Under the pieces are notes generated by a model, which saw only the letters and a program-made list of their open reading frames with translations, made no database searches and had not been told where the DNA came from. Source: Spinellus fusiger (Eukaryota; Mucoromycota; Mucoromycetes; Mucorales; Phycomycetaceae). Taken from it: 64,000 bases of DNA. Below, piece by piece: positions 37,412 to 49,500 of this stretch; the first letter of the stretch is position 1; the number at the start of each line of letters is the position of its first letter. A program made the translations under genes and the position numbers. The stretch lies in contig JALLLS010000103.1 in the NCBI GenBank assembly GCA_025094145.1, positions 1-64,000 on the forward strand. The letters run 5' to 3'.

Positions 37412-37615
37412 ATGAAGTGGAGTGAAAGAGAGAATAAGAGAGAGAAGAAGAGAAGAGAGAGAGAGAAAGAGAAGAGGAAGAGAAAGAGAAAGAGAAAGAG
37501 ACAGTAAATAAAAGTAAGAGTAGAAACTCAATTAAGATAAAAAGGAGGCCAAGGACTGAAGACTAAAAAGTCAAGGAGAAATGAGGGGTCCTAAAGGGAG
37601 AAGGAAAAAAAGGTG

Positions 37616-37705
37616 GGCAAATAGATGAGTGGGTAAATAGATGAGTGGACAAATAGATGAGTGGACAAATGAGTGGGCAAATAGATGAGTGGTGAATGAA
37701 CAAGT
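37616..37705 (+). repeat. AAATAGATGAGTGG(G/A)(C/T) minisatellite
   Basis: About five to six imperfect copies of a 15-16-nt unit, with a decayed continuation to about 37740. Confidence 0.75.
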
Positions 37706-38621
37706 GAGTGAGTGAGTGGTGAATAAATTAAAATGGAGAGACAAGTGAGTCCCAATAGAAGAGACAATGAATAAAAGAATCTGTCGAGTGGGTGTAGATA
37801 AGCAGACAGGCCTAAAGGGAGAAGAGAGAAGAAGAGAGATCTATAGATCTATAGAGAGACTGTCTCTACTGGCTATGGATGGAGCCTGAGAGGAGTGTAG
37901 GCATTCAATGACTTGTGTTTTATTGACCCTCTATTGACTCTTTATTGACTCGTGTTTTACAAGTCAATAGATAACTCACAAACTCACTGACTCACTAGCT
38001 AACTGACGGAAGGGGGTGGAAATGTCAAGTCACAGATCAAGTTTAGCAAGTGCCATGCATCATGTAGAGTAAGAACCACAGGAACCACAGCGCCAGAGTC
38101 TGATACAAGTCCACACCAGTGTCTTGGTGTGTCATAATAGGGTGTGTCATAATAGATAGATCAATAGATAAGTGTGTGTAAAGGTGTATAAAGAGGGGGG
38201 GGAGTGGACCGGATAAGGAGTTGAAAATAAAATAAAATCAAATCCACTTGTGCTTAAGCTTAATAAATGCGTGGAGCAGAATGGACATTCAGTGTAAGGC
38301 TGGAGAACAATAAGATGGGCGAGGCTGACAAATGAGTGTTTAAAGTGTCGGAGCCAACACACCCAATAGAAGAGACCAATCACTAGCGACCTTGGCGTCT
38401 TTTTACTTTACCCCTACCTGCTCTCTCTTTCTTATTCTCTATTTTATCGTTTGAAACTATCTTTTATTTCTTCTATAGTGGCTGTTCTTTTTTATTTTAT
38501 TTTTCTGTCTCTCTGTCTCTCTGTCTCTTCTGGAGTGGCTGTTGAAATGGGGTATTATGGGTTGGACTCTTACCACTCCAATGGCCACACCCTCCCTCCA
38601 AAGACAGAAGAAATAAGTAAA

Positions 38622-38755
38622 TAACAACGATGATAAATAACAACGATGATAAATAACAACGATGATAAATAACAACGATGATAAATAACAACGATGATAA
38701 ATAACAACGATGATAAATAACAATGATGATAAATAACAATGATGATAAATAACCA
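38622..38755 (+). repeat. AAATAACAACGATGAT minisatellite
   Basis: About eight tandem copies of a 16-nt unit, the last two with AACAAT for AACAAC. The 16-nt unit opens long artefactual frames on the minus strand. Confidence 0.9.
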
Positions 38756-39504
38756 GTAAATATTAAATATTATCAAGTAAATATTAAATATTAAAAAGAT
38801 CAGAAAGACTTCAATGACAAAGAATATAAAAAGGCTATTGAAAATAAAGACAGGGTAAAACTGTGCCATATGAGGAATTATCACTTGTGCTCATTTTACA
38901 ACTCAATCCATCTCGTGGTTTGATGATGGTGTATGTGTGGCAAAAGGGCCGTTTCAAAAAGAGTAGCTGCAGGCTGACCTCGAGTTCACCAGCAAGAGAT
39001 GGTCTCCATATTAAGTAATTCAACAGGTTCTGCTCTTGTCTTCTCACGTGTTTCTGTTGTTTAGAAAACACATTTTATCATGACAAGTGGATGAAAACGC
39101 CCAATCTTCTTATTTATTATAGTGACTCAGGGGGGAGGGGCGTCAAGAGCAGGCACGTACAGAATACGTCACCTGTAAAGACATCGACACTCACCCATGG
39201 GTGCTGGTGGTGGGTAGCAAAGGAGGGTTCGTAGGCAGAGGTGTGTTTATTGGTGGTGGGTGACTGGGACTGGGACTGGATTAAGTAACGATGGATGAGG
39301 AAGATAGGATAAGTACATTGGAAGAAATGGACCAAGACCACTAGTGAATTCATAGACAACCACTCCCCCCATCTAACCATCTAACCATAGGCCATTTCTA
39401 TTGCCAGACAATTACTGGTCAATGACTGGTCTATAGTATAGCACTAGTAGGCCATTCTACCAATCGCATGTCTATTGTACTAAAAATCTCTTCTTCTTTT
39501 ACTA

Positions 39505-42000
39505 CACACTCAAAGATTTATCTGGTCTTTAAGCGGTGATATCTCCTTCCTTTTACGTAAAAGAAAAACCTCACCTTTTATGAAAAAATGATTAAAATCA
39601 AAAGGTTTGTGGATATCCAAATAATTATTTCCTTTTGTAGTATACCTCACTATCAAATTGTATTATAAAGTACATTGTTTATGAATAAAATTGTTTATTA
39701 TAATAGTATAGATGATACTATAGTATAGCTATAGCTACTACCTAACTGCATTCCCTCATAGCAATAGAATCCACACCCTAAAAGCCTAATGCTTTATCCT
39801 TGGGAGATAGATAACTATGCTCAGTAGTACACCCTAGAGACCCTAGATAGTACAGAAAACCACTTGAGACTGACTTGAAAGGAGTCTTTATTTATTAACC
39901 ATACAATAAGTGTCTTGTGGAATACAATAAACTCAAGCCCAGATAAAGACACTGCTTACCTTTTTATCTCAAGAATAGTCCTTGGTAGTGTCTATCACCT
40001 ATTGTTTTGCATTGTTAATAATAGTACATTACCTTATTTATGTTCATCTTGACGAGTACTTAGGCGTTAAGTTGTATGTGCAGTATGGGAGATAACAAAA
40101 GGAGGGGCTTATTAAAACAAATAATTTTTCATCTATTATTCTAGTTATCTATTACACTTTAGCCTCCACTCATAAAATTCACAAGTCAAACAATTCACAC
40201 TCTATTTGCCTTGGGCCTAAGAGACAGTATTAGAACTAATATCTTGTTATCATTAAGTACTATTGTTAATACCAGTTACAATGAGACAGTTGAAGTGATT
40301 ATGAATAGAGTCAATGAATGGCTATACAGCTCTTAATATAGTTGCATTTGGTTTTATTTTATGGACAATGACTACTAGAGTTAATTCTGTGTGTGTCCTA
40401 TAATACATCTTTCTTAAGCAGTGCTATACTACAGATACTGTGGGCTTATGGATAACACATTATGTTAAACATCAAATGCAGTGATTGAGTCGCAATGTCA
40501 GGTTTACTTCTTCCTTTTATCTAACTTTATAGTGTTTAATTGCAGAGTCCATAGTCAATGCTAAAACAGACAGACAATGAAAAGGTTCTTTTCAAACACA
40601 TTGGCCAACCAAAGAAACATTATGACTTTATTGTTCGTGTATTTCTTTATATATCCCAAAAATATTCTGTTGCTATGTGACAAGAGACATACAGGACCTC
40701 GTAAGGCTGGTTACTCATACGAAGATTGACAGAAAAGAGAAGGGTGTGGGCTGACAGAAGGCAAACTAATGGTTGTAATAATAATGGCATTCTATGGAAA
40801 TACAGAAAGAAAACAAGTCGAGAATAAGAAACAGTCAGCTGTCCAAGTCTTTAAAGCTTATCTTAGTACAAAGGCTGGTCTAGGGAAATCAAAGAGAGTG
40901 CATGAACAGGAACACAACACACGACTTGATCACAAGGGGTGACTAGGCAACTGTTCTTTAAGCAATTCTTTTCTTTCTAGAATGTTGTTGTAGTCTGCAT
41001 TACTTTGGTAGTTATGATTAAGCAATTGACTTGTGAAATTTCGTTTTGTTCTCTTCTGTTCGGATATTAATACCTGCTAATTACACTGTCTGTTGTTCTT
41101 CATAACTTCTATCCTTTTTAACTTGTTTGCCTTTGTCTGGCATATAAACCAACAGTTGTGATCTAGTGAGTGTTTGTGTATGTTTGTTATGTCTTACATG
41201 TTATTCAGTTTCTATTGTATATTTTTTTACTATAATAAACCCAGTGAATCCATTACAAAAGCAAAGGCAAGAAGATGCCAATGCAAGGGTAATACGACAT
41301 ACACACATAGAGAGTACATTAATACATCTTGGACTCATTATTTTCACTATTATTTTGTTAGTGAGAGGGGGTATTCGCACCTAAAAATATTAGAGTATGA
41401 TCCTACCAAGATGCCTGTAATTGCTTATGGCACAGGAATAAAGGTAAAAGATGCTGCCAAGTTTAAAGGTCATCGTGTTGGTTTGGCAAGAATTTTATAT
41501 CAATCGTTGAAAAAAGAGACAAGAGTGGAGATCTTCTTGTGGTTGATGTTGATAAGTTTCGAACATCAAGGGTGAACATGATTGACCTCTTACCCAATAT
41601 GAAAAGCTCTTCTAACAGTTACTTTGTTTTATTTTTGTTCTCAAGATCTGCCACACTTATAACACAAATATCCTCACCGAGGTATTAGTGAATTTCAACA
41701 GTATCCACGCTTGCCAAAGTTGTGGAATTGTTTGGAACAGAGATGTGAATGCATCAAAGGGTATCTATACAGTCACATAAGAATGGATATTCTTTGCATT
41801 CATATTATATCATATATCGCCACATCGAAAGTGGTTTCCTCTGGGATTCAGATATTCACAGGTAAATCTACATAATAATCTTTATTTAAGAACTAACATG
41901 AATACATTTCACTTTTTTTGCTCCTTTTCAAATCAATGTCAATTCTTAAACAATTGTAGTTCGACTATTTCCTTTTATATCCTAAAGATCTCCTGGTGTG
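39505..42000 (+). mobile_element. element C: Fanzor module in a Tc1-like shell
   Basis: The element is bounded by TA at 39503-39504 and 42001-42002. Its left end (type 2) reads CACACTCAAAGATTTATCTGG then TCTTTAAGCGGTGATATC. Its right end, read inward, is CACACCAGGAGATC then TTTAGGATATAAAAGG (type 1). Positions 39505 to about 40075 are near-identical, inverted, to 45617-46184 of element D. Positions 40560-40670 resemble the left (type-1) subterminal part of D in reverse (GATATA...AAATACACG, then ATGTGTTTGAAAAG). After that come the Fanzor leader, the RuvC-containing exons and the 3' block. So C looks like a Tc1-type element that lost its transposase and gained a Fanzor plus a second type-1 end. 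Confidence 0.7.
41365..41780 (+). pseudogene. Fanzor nuclease C-terminal part, frameshifted and truncated (copy C)
   Basis: The exon from about 41365 encodes RGYSHLKILEYDPTK, YGTGIKVKDAAKFKGHRVG and, after a frame change at AAAAAAGAGAC, SGDLLVVDVDKFRTSR. An intron of about 75 nt ends at CTCAAG. The last exon (41646-41780) encodes ACQSCGIVWNRDVNASKGIY and stops at TAA, where copy A continues for about 18 residues to GRHRPAPFF. The frame break is the same as in copy A. The upstream part of the protein is missing. RuvC-III and one zinc-ribbon pair are recognisable, so the family call is the same as copy A. No activity is expected. Confidence 0.65.
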
Positions 42001-42268
42001 TAAAGAGAACAAAAGCCCTTACGTCAAACAGTATGACGTAATCCATTTTGCATTCAAGGCGGGTGATTCGATGGGATTCTGATCATTAGGAGGGGCTGCC
42101 CTTTTTTTTTTTAATTTTTTTTAATTTTTTTTAATTTTTTTTTAATTTTTAGCTCTTTTTTTTATTTTATTTTATTTTTTTTTATTTTCATTTTTATTAT
42201 TGTTTTTTTTTTATTTTTTGTTTCTTTGTTTCTTTTTCACTGCAGAAATATAAACACAAGCAGACATC

Positions 42269-43885
42269 ATGTCAGGAACAAAGGATACTTATGGCGGCGA
42301 CGGACATCAGCAGTGTAAACATTTTGTCATGAACTATCTCTTGATACCTCTGCTCTGTCTTGTATGCTAATGACATGACCAGATGAAAGCCATACGTCCG
42401 CACCCTTGCACACACGACAGACGGTGGGCAGTGAGGCCACAAGAGACAAATCGTCTTGGTACGCAGGCAGCTCATCGGAGCCTTCTGCCTATTACTCTTA
42501 TGATCATCAGTCCTATAGTCAATACCAGGGCAACACGACAGGGGGAGAGTATAGCGCGTATGGTAATGAATACAAGCAGTCCAGTGGGCAGGACAGCTAT
42601 AGCGATCGTAATGAGTCGACGGGTAACTATGGAAGATATGAACGACCTGATCGATCGCGCCAAGGTCGACCTATGGAGGATGTCGCTGGTAAGGCTAGGG
42701 CATAGAGAGAGTAAAGAGTAAAGAGGTGAAGAGTGGCTTGTTTTTACTGGAGAAGAGTGTTCGTACTGATCCTCATGTGTGTGCGTGTGCGTGTGCGTAG
42801 AGGGTATTCAGAAGCAAGCGGATACCATTTATATCAGCAACTTGCCTCAGGAGGTTGATGAAGACAAGCTCGCTGCCCATTTCGGTTCGATTGGAGTATT
42901 AAAGATGGATCGGAAAACCCGAAAGCCAAAGAGTATGTCTTGGCCAGCGACAACCTGAAAGTGGACGCTGGAACTTAACTTTCTGTCTTTCAGTCTGGAT
43001 TTACTTTGACAAGACGACGAATCTACCAAAGGGCGATGGTAAGACGTAGTTACTACTGACAGCAGAGCCGAGTGACTGATAGGGTGGGATGCTCCTTCTT
43101 CTTTCTTTCTTTCTTTCTCTCTCTCTCTCTGTGTGTGTGTGTGATCTGTGCGTGTGTGTGTGTGATCTGTGCGTGGTATGGACATTCTACAGCCACATTG
43201 ACCTACGACGATCCCCCTTCTGCCGATGCTGCCATTGATTGGTTTGGAGGTAAGCAGTGGTCTGTAGTCTGTGGTAAGTCCAACTAAGCTGCTGTCTAGG
43301 CAAGGAGTTCATGGGGAACATTATCCAAGTGTCCAAGGCAGAACGAAAGGCTGTAGGACCTGGTAGGTGGAGATGCCGTTGTGCTTAATCATTCAAAACC
43401 CTGTGTTAGTGCCCACGCGTGGTGGTCGTGGCGGTGGCGGTGGTGGATTCAGTGACCGTGGCCGAGGCAGAGGAGGCTATGGTGGTAGCAGTGGTGGTGG
43501 TGGTAGCGGCGGAGGAGGAGGTTACGGTGGTAGTGCTCCTCCCAAGGAGGGTGATTGGACCTGTGAAGGGTAAATTGGAAGAAAGGAGAGAGAAACCTGA
43601 CCAAGGAAACTAACCTGGACTAGTTGTTCTGCTAACAATTTTGCCCGTCGCAACGAGTGTTTCAAATGCCACGCACGACGCCCTGCAGATGTGGGTGGTT
43701 CTAGCAGTAGCAGAGGAAATCTCGGAGGAGGAGGAGGAGGCTACCGTGGCAGAGATAGAAATGATGACGGAGGACGCTCAAGTGGTGGCAAAGGAGAGCG
43801 ACGTGATGATTATGGACGCCATGCGGGTGGCGGGCGTGAAGAGTCTTACAGAAAGGACAGACACGAGAGACGTGGACCTTATTAA
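42269..43885 (+). CDS. FET-family (FUS/TAF15/EWSR1-like) RNA-binding protein
   Basis: Eight exons (42269-42314, 42383-42688, 42801-42932, 42994-43038, 43193-43249, 43300-43362, 43410-43569, 43624-43885) join in frame to 356 residues. The order is an N-terminal SYGQ-type low-complexity region (YYSYDHQSYSQYQ, YSAYGNEYKQ), one RRM (DTIYISNLP, VLKMDRKTRKPKIWIYFD, EFMGNIIQVSKA), an RGG box, one RanBP2 zinc finger (WTCEGCSANNFARRNECFKC) and a second RGG tail. This is exactly the FUS/TAF15 architecture. These proteins are nuclear, bind RNA and RNA polymerase II, and phase-separate through the prion-like N-terminus. The gene is flanked by transposable elements C (268 bp upstream) and D (241 bp downstream) in opposite orientation. 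Confidence 0.92.
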
Positions 43886-44126
43886 AAAAACAAAACAAGA
43901 AAATAAACAAGGCGGAGGGTCGCCATTTGTCATTTCTTATTTGTCATTTCCTATGTATTTTATTCAATGTTATATTTTATTATACTTTAGTGAGTGAGTA
44001 AGTTTCACTAGAGGACAAAGAGTGGAGAATAGACAAGAAAGAAATGGAGTCGATGGACTGTAGTGAAGGACAAAAGAAGAAGAAAAGAAGGGGGGAGGTA
44101 GGAGGACATTTGGTAGCTTAGTAGTA

Positions 44127-46184
44127 CACACCTAAAGATTTATGGGATATAAAAGTAAATACACGGATAATAAAATAACACTATTTTTATGATTGGCTAT
44201 TGTGTTTTAAAAAGGGTATTTTTGCTGTCTAAATAAGATATTTCAAACTCTGTCTGCCTATCCTAGCAATAGCTACACTATCTTCATAAAGTATTGGTGG
44301 ATTATTAGGGGAAATATAGTATAGAAATGTAGTATGGTTCTAAAAAGACTAATGTGTATCTTAATTTAGTGCAGTGATAACTACACCGGATTCTTCTTTG
44401 ATGTTTTGATGTTTTGGTGGATTGGTTACTACTAACTAGATGTTTATCTGATTGTTGATGATTAATAAAGATTAAAAGCTTCATTCTAAGAAATGGGATT
44501 AAGCTAGTGACATTCTGGTTTTCCACAGCAGGAGTATCTCTATATGAATAATTAGTTATGCAACACTGGAGTATCACTGGCTCTTTCCTCGAGATATCTT
44601 GCAAACTTTCCACAATTGACTGTTGAAGATGTATGTCCTGATAGAGATAACTCGGCTTTCATCCAATACCAGTGATTGAGCTTTTTACTGCTACAATCTT
44701 CAGAGCAGTCTCCATGAAGAAAAGAAAATAAAGACGAGTTGACCTTTTTTTTCTTTTTATACTATTTCTGTTTTATAATTGGTTTTCACATATCATTGAT
44801 TCAATCTGTGATTTGAAAACCAATAAGTTGTGCTAAAGCATAATGTTTGTATATCTATCAATGGAAACTGTAAATTCCACGGGTTTTATACGCACACATA
44901 CAGTCCCAAGTAATGAGTAGACGGATTTTTTTATTTTTATTTTGAGAAATAAAGGCATATCTATCAGTACAAGATGTTCATAATAAAAGTTTCATGGAAT
45001 AATACAGGATTTAAAGTAGTTATTCTTTAATTGATTTTCTACATTCTTATTATAAAGATATTGCTCAGTGCTTTGTAACAGAGTCTTTATTCTTCATCAC
45101 TCTAGTCCCTTTATCATTGCCCATAACTGTCGAACAGGATTCATCAGACCAAACAACCTTGCTTTTACATCATTCATATTTCTCAAATGAAGTGTAATTA
45201 TTTGTATAGGGTAGTAGATGACACCTTTTCAGGTCTTCCTGTATGTATTTTGAGTTGAATTGTGCCTTTGTTTTTATACAATAAGACACTCTTGCTCACT
45301 GTGCTCTTTGGGAGGTCGACATCGTCAGCAATCTCTTGATAAGTAACATGTCTTTTCCATTGTCCTATGATTTGACCTCTAATAGACATGTCATGCTCTC
45401 TTCTTTTGATGAGACTATCTTTATGTTCATGGCTAAGAGTTGGCCGATTTCCATTGCTTGAAGTCATTGTTTGAATAAGTTGTAAAATAGAATATAGAAA
45501 ATTGATTTGCTGTCTACTCATTTATTACATGGGACTGTATACCTCACCAAAATGTGAATATTTTTTATTCTTTGGTCTTTTATTATTTTGTTATTTCTCA
45601 CAGAAACTATTCACTTGATACTTAAGCACTCGTCAAGATGATCATAACTGAGCAAGGTAATGTGCTATTATTAACAATGCAAAACAATAGGTGATAGACA
45701 CTACCAAGGACTATTCTTGAGATAAAAAGGTAAGCAGTGTCTTTATCTGGGCTTGAGTTTATTGTATTCCACAAGACACTTATTGTATGGTTAATAAATA
45801 AAGACTCCTTTCAAGTCAGTCTCAAGTGGTTTTCTGTACTATCTAGGGTCTCTAGGGTGTACTACTGAGCATAGTTATCTATCTCCCAAGGATAAAGCAT
45901 TAGGCTTTTAGGGTGTGGATTCTATTGCTATGAGGGAATGCAGTTAGGTAGTAGCTATAGCTATACTATAGTATCATCTATACTATTATAATAAACAATT
46001 TTATTCATAAACAATGTACTTTATAATACAATTTGATAGTGAGGTATACTACAAAAGGAAATAATTATTTGGATATCCACAAACCTTTTGATTTTAATCA
46101 TTTTTTCATAAAAGGTGAGGTTTTTCTTTTACGTAAAAGGAAGGAGATATCACCGCTTAAAGGCCAGAAAATTCTCCTGGTGTG
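44127..46184 (-). mobile_element. element D: degenerate Tc1-like transposon
   Basis: The element is bounded by TA at 44125-44126 and 46185-46186. Its left end (type 1) reads CACACCTAAAGATTTATGGG then ATATAAAAGTAAATACACGG. Its right end, read inward, is CACACCAGGAGAAT then TTCTGGCCTTTAAGCGGTG (type 2). A Tc1-type transposase remnant lies on the minus strand starting near the type-2 end. The 568-bp leader 45617-46184 is almost identical to the left of element C. It therefore shares both ends with the Fanzor elements and is a candidate source of the transposase that moved them. Confidence 0.7.
45090..45521 (-). pseudogene. Tc1-family transposase, N-terminal HTH and broken catalytic start
   Basis: Reading down from 45521: MTSSNGNRPTLSHEHKD, then RGQIIGQWKRHVTYQEIAD, LPKSTVSKSV and GRPEKVSS, the paired helix-turn-helix DNA-binding region and GRP linker of Tc1 transposases. 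The frame ends at 45198. Further down, 45160-45090 reads VWSDESCSTVMGNDKGTRV, which is the first catalytic Asp (WSDE) with the segment between deleted. The rest of the DDE domain is not legible. The copy is inactive. Confidence 0.65.
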
Positions 46185-46186
46185 TA

Positions 46187-46597
46187 GAGGGGGTAGGAAG
46201 AGAAGAAGAGGAAAAGGTCACAACTCAGATGTGTGACCTTTCTTTCATTGTCGTTGTGTGTATTGCATTCCTCTGGTGTTATTCTTATCTCTCTATAGAA
46301 TATAGAATGTAGAAAATAGAAAAATAGAAAACAGGCGCAGAAGAGACACTTTCAGAACAGAAACACAGTGCTCGTCTGCTTGGATAGACGGGTTGGCCTG
46401 TCTGTACGTGGACTGCTATTGTTTATTTATTTTATTTTCGTCTTTTCTTTTCTTTCTGCAATAAGCCATGTGACCGTGTTTTGAAAGTGTCTCTTCTCAT
46501 GTCCTATTCACGTGACATTGGCACCGAGTCCTTCTTCTTGAGAGAGAGACATCCTTGACTTAAATTTTTGTTTTTGTTTTTCCAAGAGACGCTTATT
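46187..46597. other. spacer and promoter of the helical-repeat gene
   Basis: Pyrimidine-rich leader before the ATG at 46598. Nothing else is seen. Confidence 0.4.
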
Positions 46598-49500
46598 ATG
46601 GTGTGGCCTATGAGTTTAGAAAAAGACCTCACGTCTCTTGCCAACACGCTTCGTCAACAGCCGGTCATAACGGATGACTCTGTACCTTTGAGTGAAACAA
46701 CTCTTTCTCTCTACCTATCTATCAAAAAGCTAAAGATATTCCTGCCTTCTCATGGCAGCTCATTGATAACGGTAGACACTTTTGCAATAGACACTTCTTC
46801 TTAGTAGGCCTTTCTGTTTTTATTGGTGGTAGTAGTGGTGGTGTAGCATGCTCTAGAGATAGTTCTGCTTTGTCATGGAGTACTGGTGATAAAGAGAGGA
46901 AAAGAATAAAATGAAAGAGAAAGAAAGAGAAGGAAATGGACTTATTCTGGTCCTTGTATAGTGGGCCTATACGCTATTGAAGGAGAGAAGTCCAACCAAT
47001 GGTAACAGAGAGAGACAAGAGACAGTATAAGAGAACCCCTTCTCACCTCTTTCATTTCTATGTATGTATCTATGCTTGTATGTATCTATGCTTGTGTGGG
47101 TGGGTGGGTGTGTGGGTGGCGACTACAAGACACTACAAGTGATTCCCTTTCTATCATTGAGGCTGTTCTTAAAGATTCTCTCAGTAAGGCATTGGTTGAA
47201 CTCTTGTCAGAATCTGTTCTCTTTCTTGAAGCCATTGAAGAAAGGTAAGATTCATATCCATGACCCATACTAGAAATACAAGGGATGAGACCTTGGTGCT
47301 GGATCTCAATGGCATTCTTTTCTTTATTATTATTGTTGTGGATTTAGAGCCCTGGAAGTGTTGGTCAATGCAAGTGATGTGTCCATGAGGATGTCTAAAG
47401 AGACTTGAAGACTCATGGAGAGGTTTCTTTTCTTTTCTTATGCTTAGTTGGCTCTTCCTTCTATCGAGACTCCTTCCTGCATGCTTTGGTTGCTTTGTCT
47501 TGCTGTCAATTACCGTCCTTGTTTACTTGTTCCGTGTTTACACCACTACTTGATCCAATCACTTGCTGTGGTTGGAAATCCATGGATAGAATCCACTGTG
47601 TAGGTGTCTTTTGTTTGGTTTGTTGGATGTGAGAATGAAAGAAAAAGAAAGACTTATTGTGTGTATGTGTGTGTATGTGTGTGTGTTATCATTGTAGCAC
47701 ACTCTACACATCCAATCCACACATACAACTCAATGTGTTGGGACATGTCGTGTTTGGTTATCTTCTAGGACAGCACACAGATCTTGTGAAAAAGTCTGTA
47801 GTGGATGTACTAGACCAATACTTGCAGCTTATGACTATCTCCAAAGAGAATGAAGACACGTCCATGGTAGATCAAGACACACACACACAAGGTAAGTTCT
47901 CTATAGCAGTGGTAGATACACATAGAATTTACTATAGGAAAACAAAGAAAAATGACCAAAGAGAGTACTCTTTCTTATTCATTTGTCTAGACATTTGCAT
48001 TGAAAGATACCGTCTAGCCTATCTCCTGGCACTGCCGACACTAGCACCAGGATTAACACAAGGTAGTCCAGACATTGTTTGTTTTGTTCGTGGTATCTAC
48101 ACAAGAACCTTTTCTTTTATATTTATATATCATTGGTACCATCCCAGCTTGTTGGGCTGATGTGTTCAAGAGGCTTCTTGATGATCATTCAGCAGGAGCC
48201 ATCTTTCTTTATGAACGCCAGTCAAATGCATCTCTTGTCCGTAGACCCTCAGGGTAAGATGTCCTTCTTGGTCCCTTTGATGTGGTATTGAATCCATTCA
48301 TACTCCACATGCCACTACAGAGAGATTGTCAGTCTTGCCAGTGTATTTCCCTTGTGGCTATCTAGTGTTGCCTTTAGTCAAGATGGGTTGGTCATGAAGC
48401 ATGCTCTTGATGTAGCAGTCATGCTGGACACATTGGCCTATGATCCTCGTCTTGCCTTGACTCACCTTATTCCAGTAAGCAGTAGTGTTTATTCCTCATT
48501 GCCAACAGAACACTCATCACGAGCACAATGATTGTTACTATTGTTGTAGGCCGGTGACAAGTCCATTCTTGATTCCATGCGACCTTCTTTTGACCAACTT
48601 GACTTGCAGCCCTCTTCTATCGATCTTGTTCATTGGACTCTCTCTCTTCTTGCCCAGTCCAATGTGCGTGGACCCGACAGTCTTAAGATTGCTCTTTTTC
48701 TTATGCAATTGAGAATTCTTAAATGTACTACAGGAGAGTCGGCAGCAGATCTGTTGGTGAGTCTCATCACTCGTCTGGAGCATCCTACTGCCACACCAGA
48801 ATCAAGCCACGGCATACGCTATCTAGTACTTCATTTGATAGCTTCTGCAGAGACAAAATGGTCGAATGTGTTCCAGTAAGTATAAATATATCTATCTATC
48901 TATCTATATCTGTGTTCGATGTCCTGTGGCTAATCTCTCTCTCATAGTATTGTACTAGAGAACATCTTCTCAAAGGCTATTGCCCTCCATATTGCTAATA
49001 GTGAAGGTGCTGTTAGTGTTGAAAAGATACTTGGTAATCTTGCCATGCTGTTTGAGGTCTGTGAGGAGGTCTATCCAAGAGCAGGGGCACCAAGACCTGG
49101 GTTTTTAGCCTTCCAGGCCTACATCGTAGGGCATTGGCAGCAAGTGTTGCTTCTATTTGTGAGTCATCCCTTTATGGAATGTCGTGCCATGGGGTATCGC
49201 GTGTTGGCAAATTCTAGGTTATGGGAGGCTACAGGAGAAGATGTCCAACCCATGCTTCTTTCTAAAATGTTAATGGAGGCATGGTTCAGACACATGAAGC
49301 ATCGATTCTTAAGGATAACATTGCATGAGCGTGAAGAGGAGAACTATGTATTGGATGAACTCCAGCGCCTAAGTAAGTCTAGTGTTTTTATTTTTATTTT
49401 TTATTTTGTATTTTATAAAGAAGAAAGAGATAGATCTAAAGTCCCTTTTTTTTATGTGTGTGTGTGTGTGTGTGTATGCTAGTTCTTGGTTGCTGCCAGA

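Larger units (their letters stand above)
37412..39502. other. intergenic region with minisatellites
   Basis: It contains the cyclin leader (GA-rich 37430-37510) and the two tandem arrays listed separately. Open frames over the 38.6-kb array are repeat artefacts. No supported gene lies here. Confidence 0.45.

Noticed and set aside
38622..38755. Regular repeat that might suggest a CRISPR array
   Set aside because: Units are directly abutting with no unique spacers, and the host is eukaryotic; it is a minisatellite.
38457..38884. Three overlapping minus-strand frames rich in VIYHRCYLSSLLF repeats
   Set aside because: They are translations of the 16-nt AAATAACAACGATGAT array read in different frames, with no start context, domain or partner exon.
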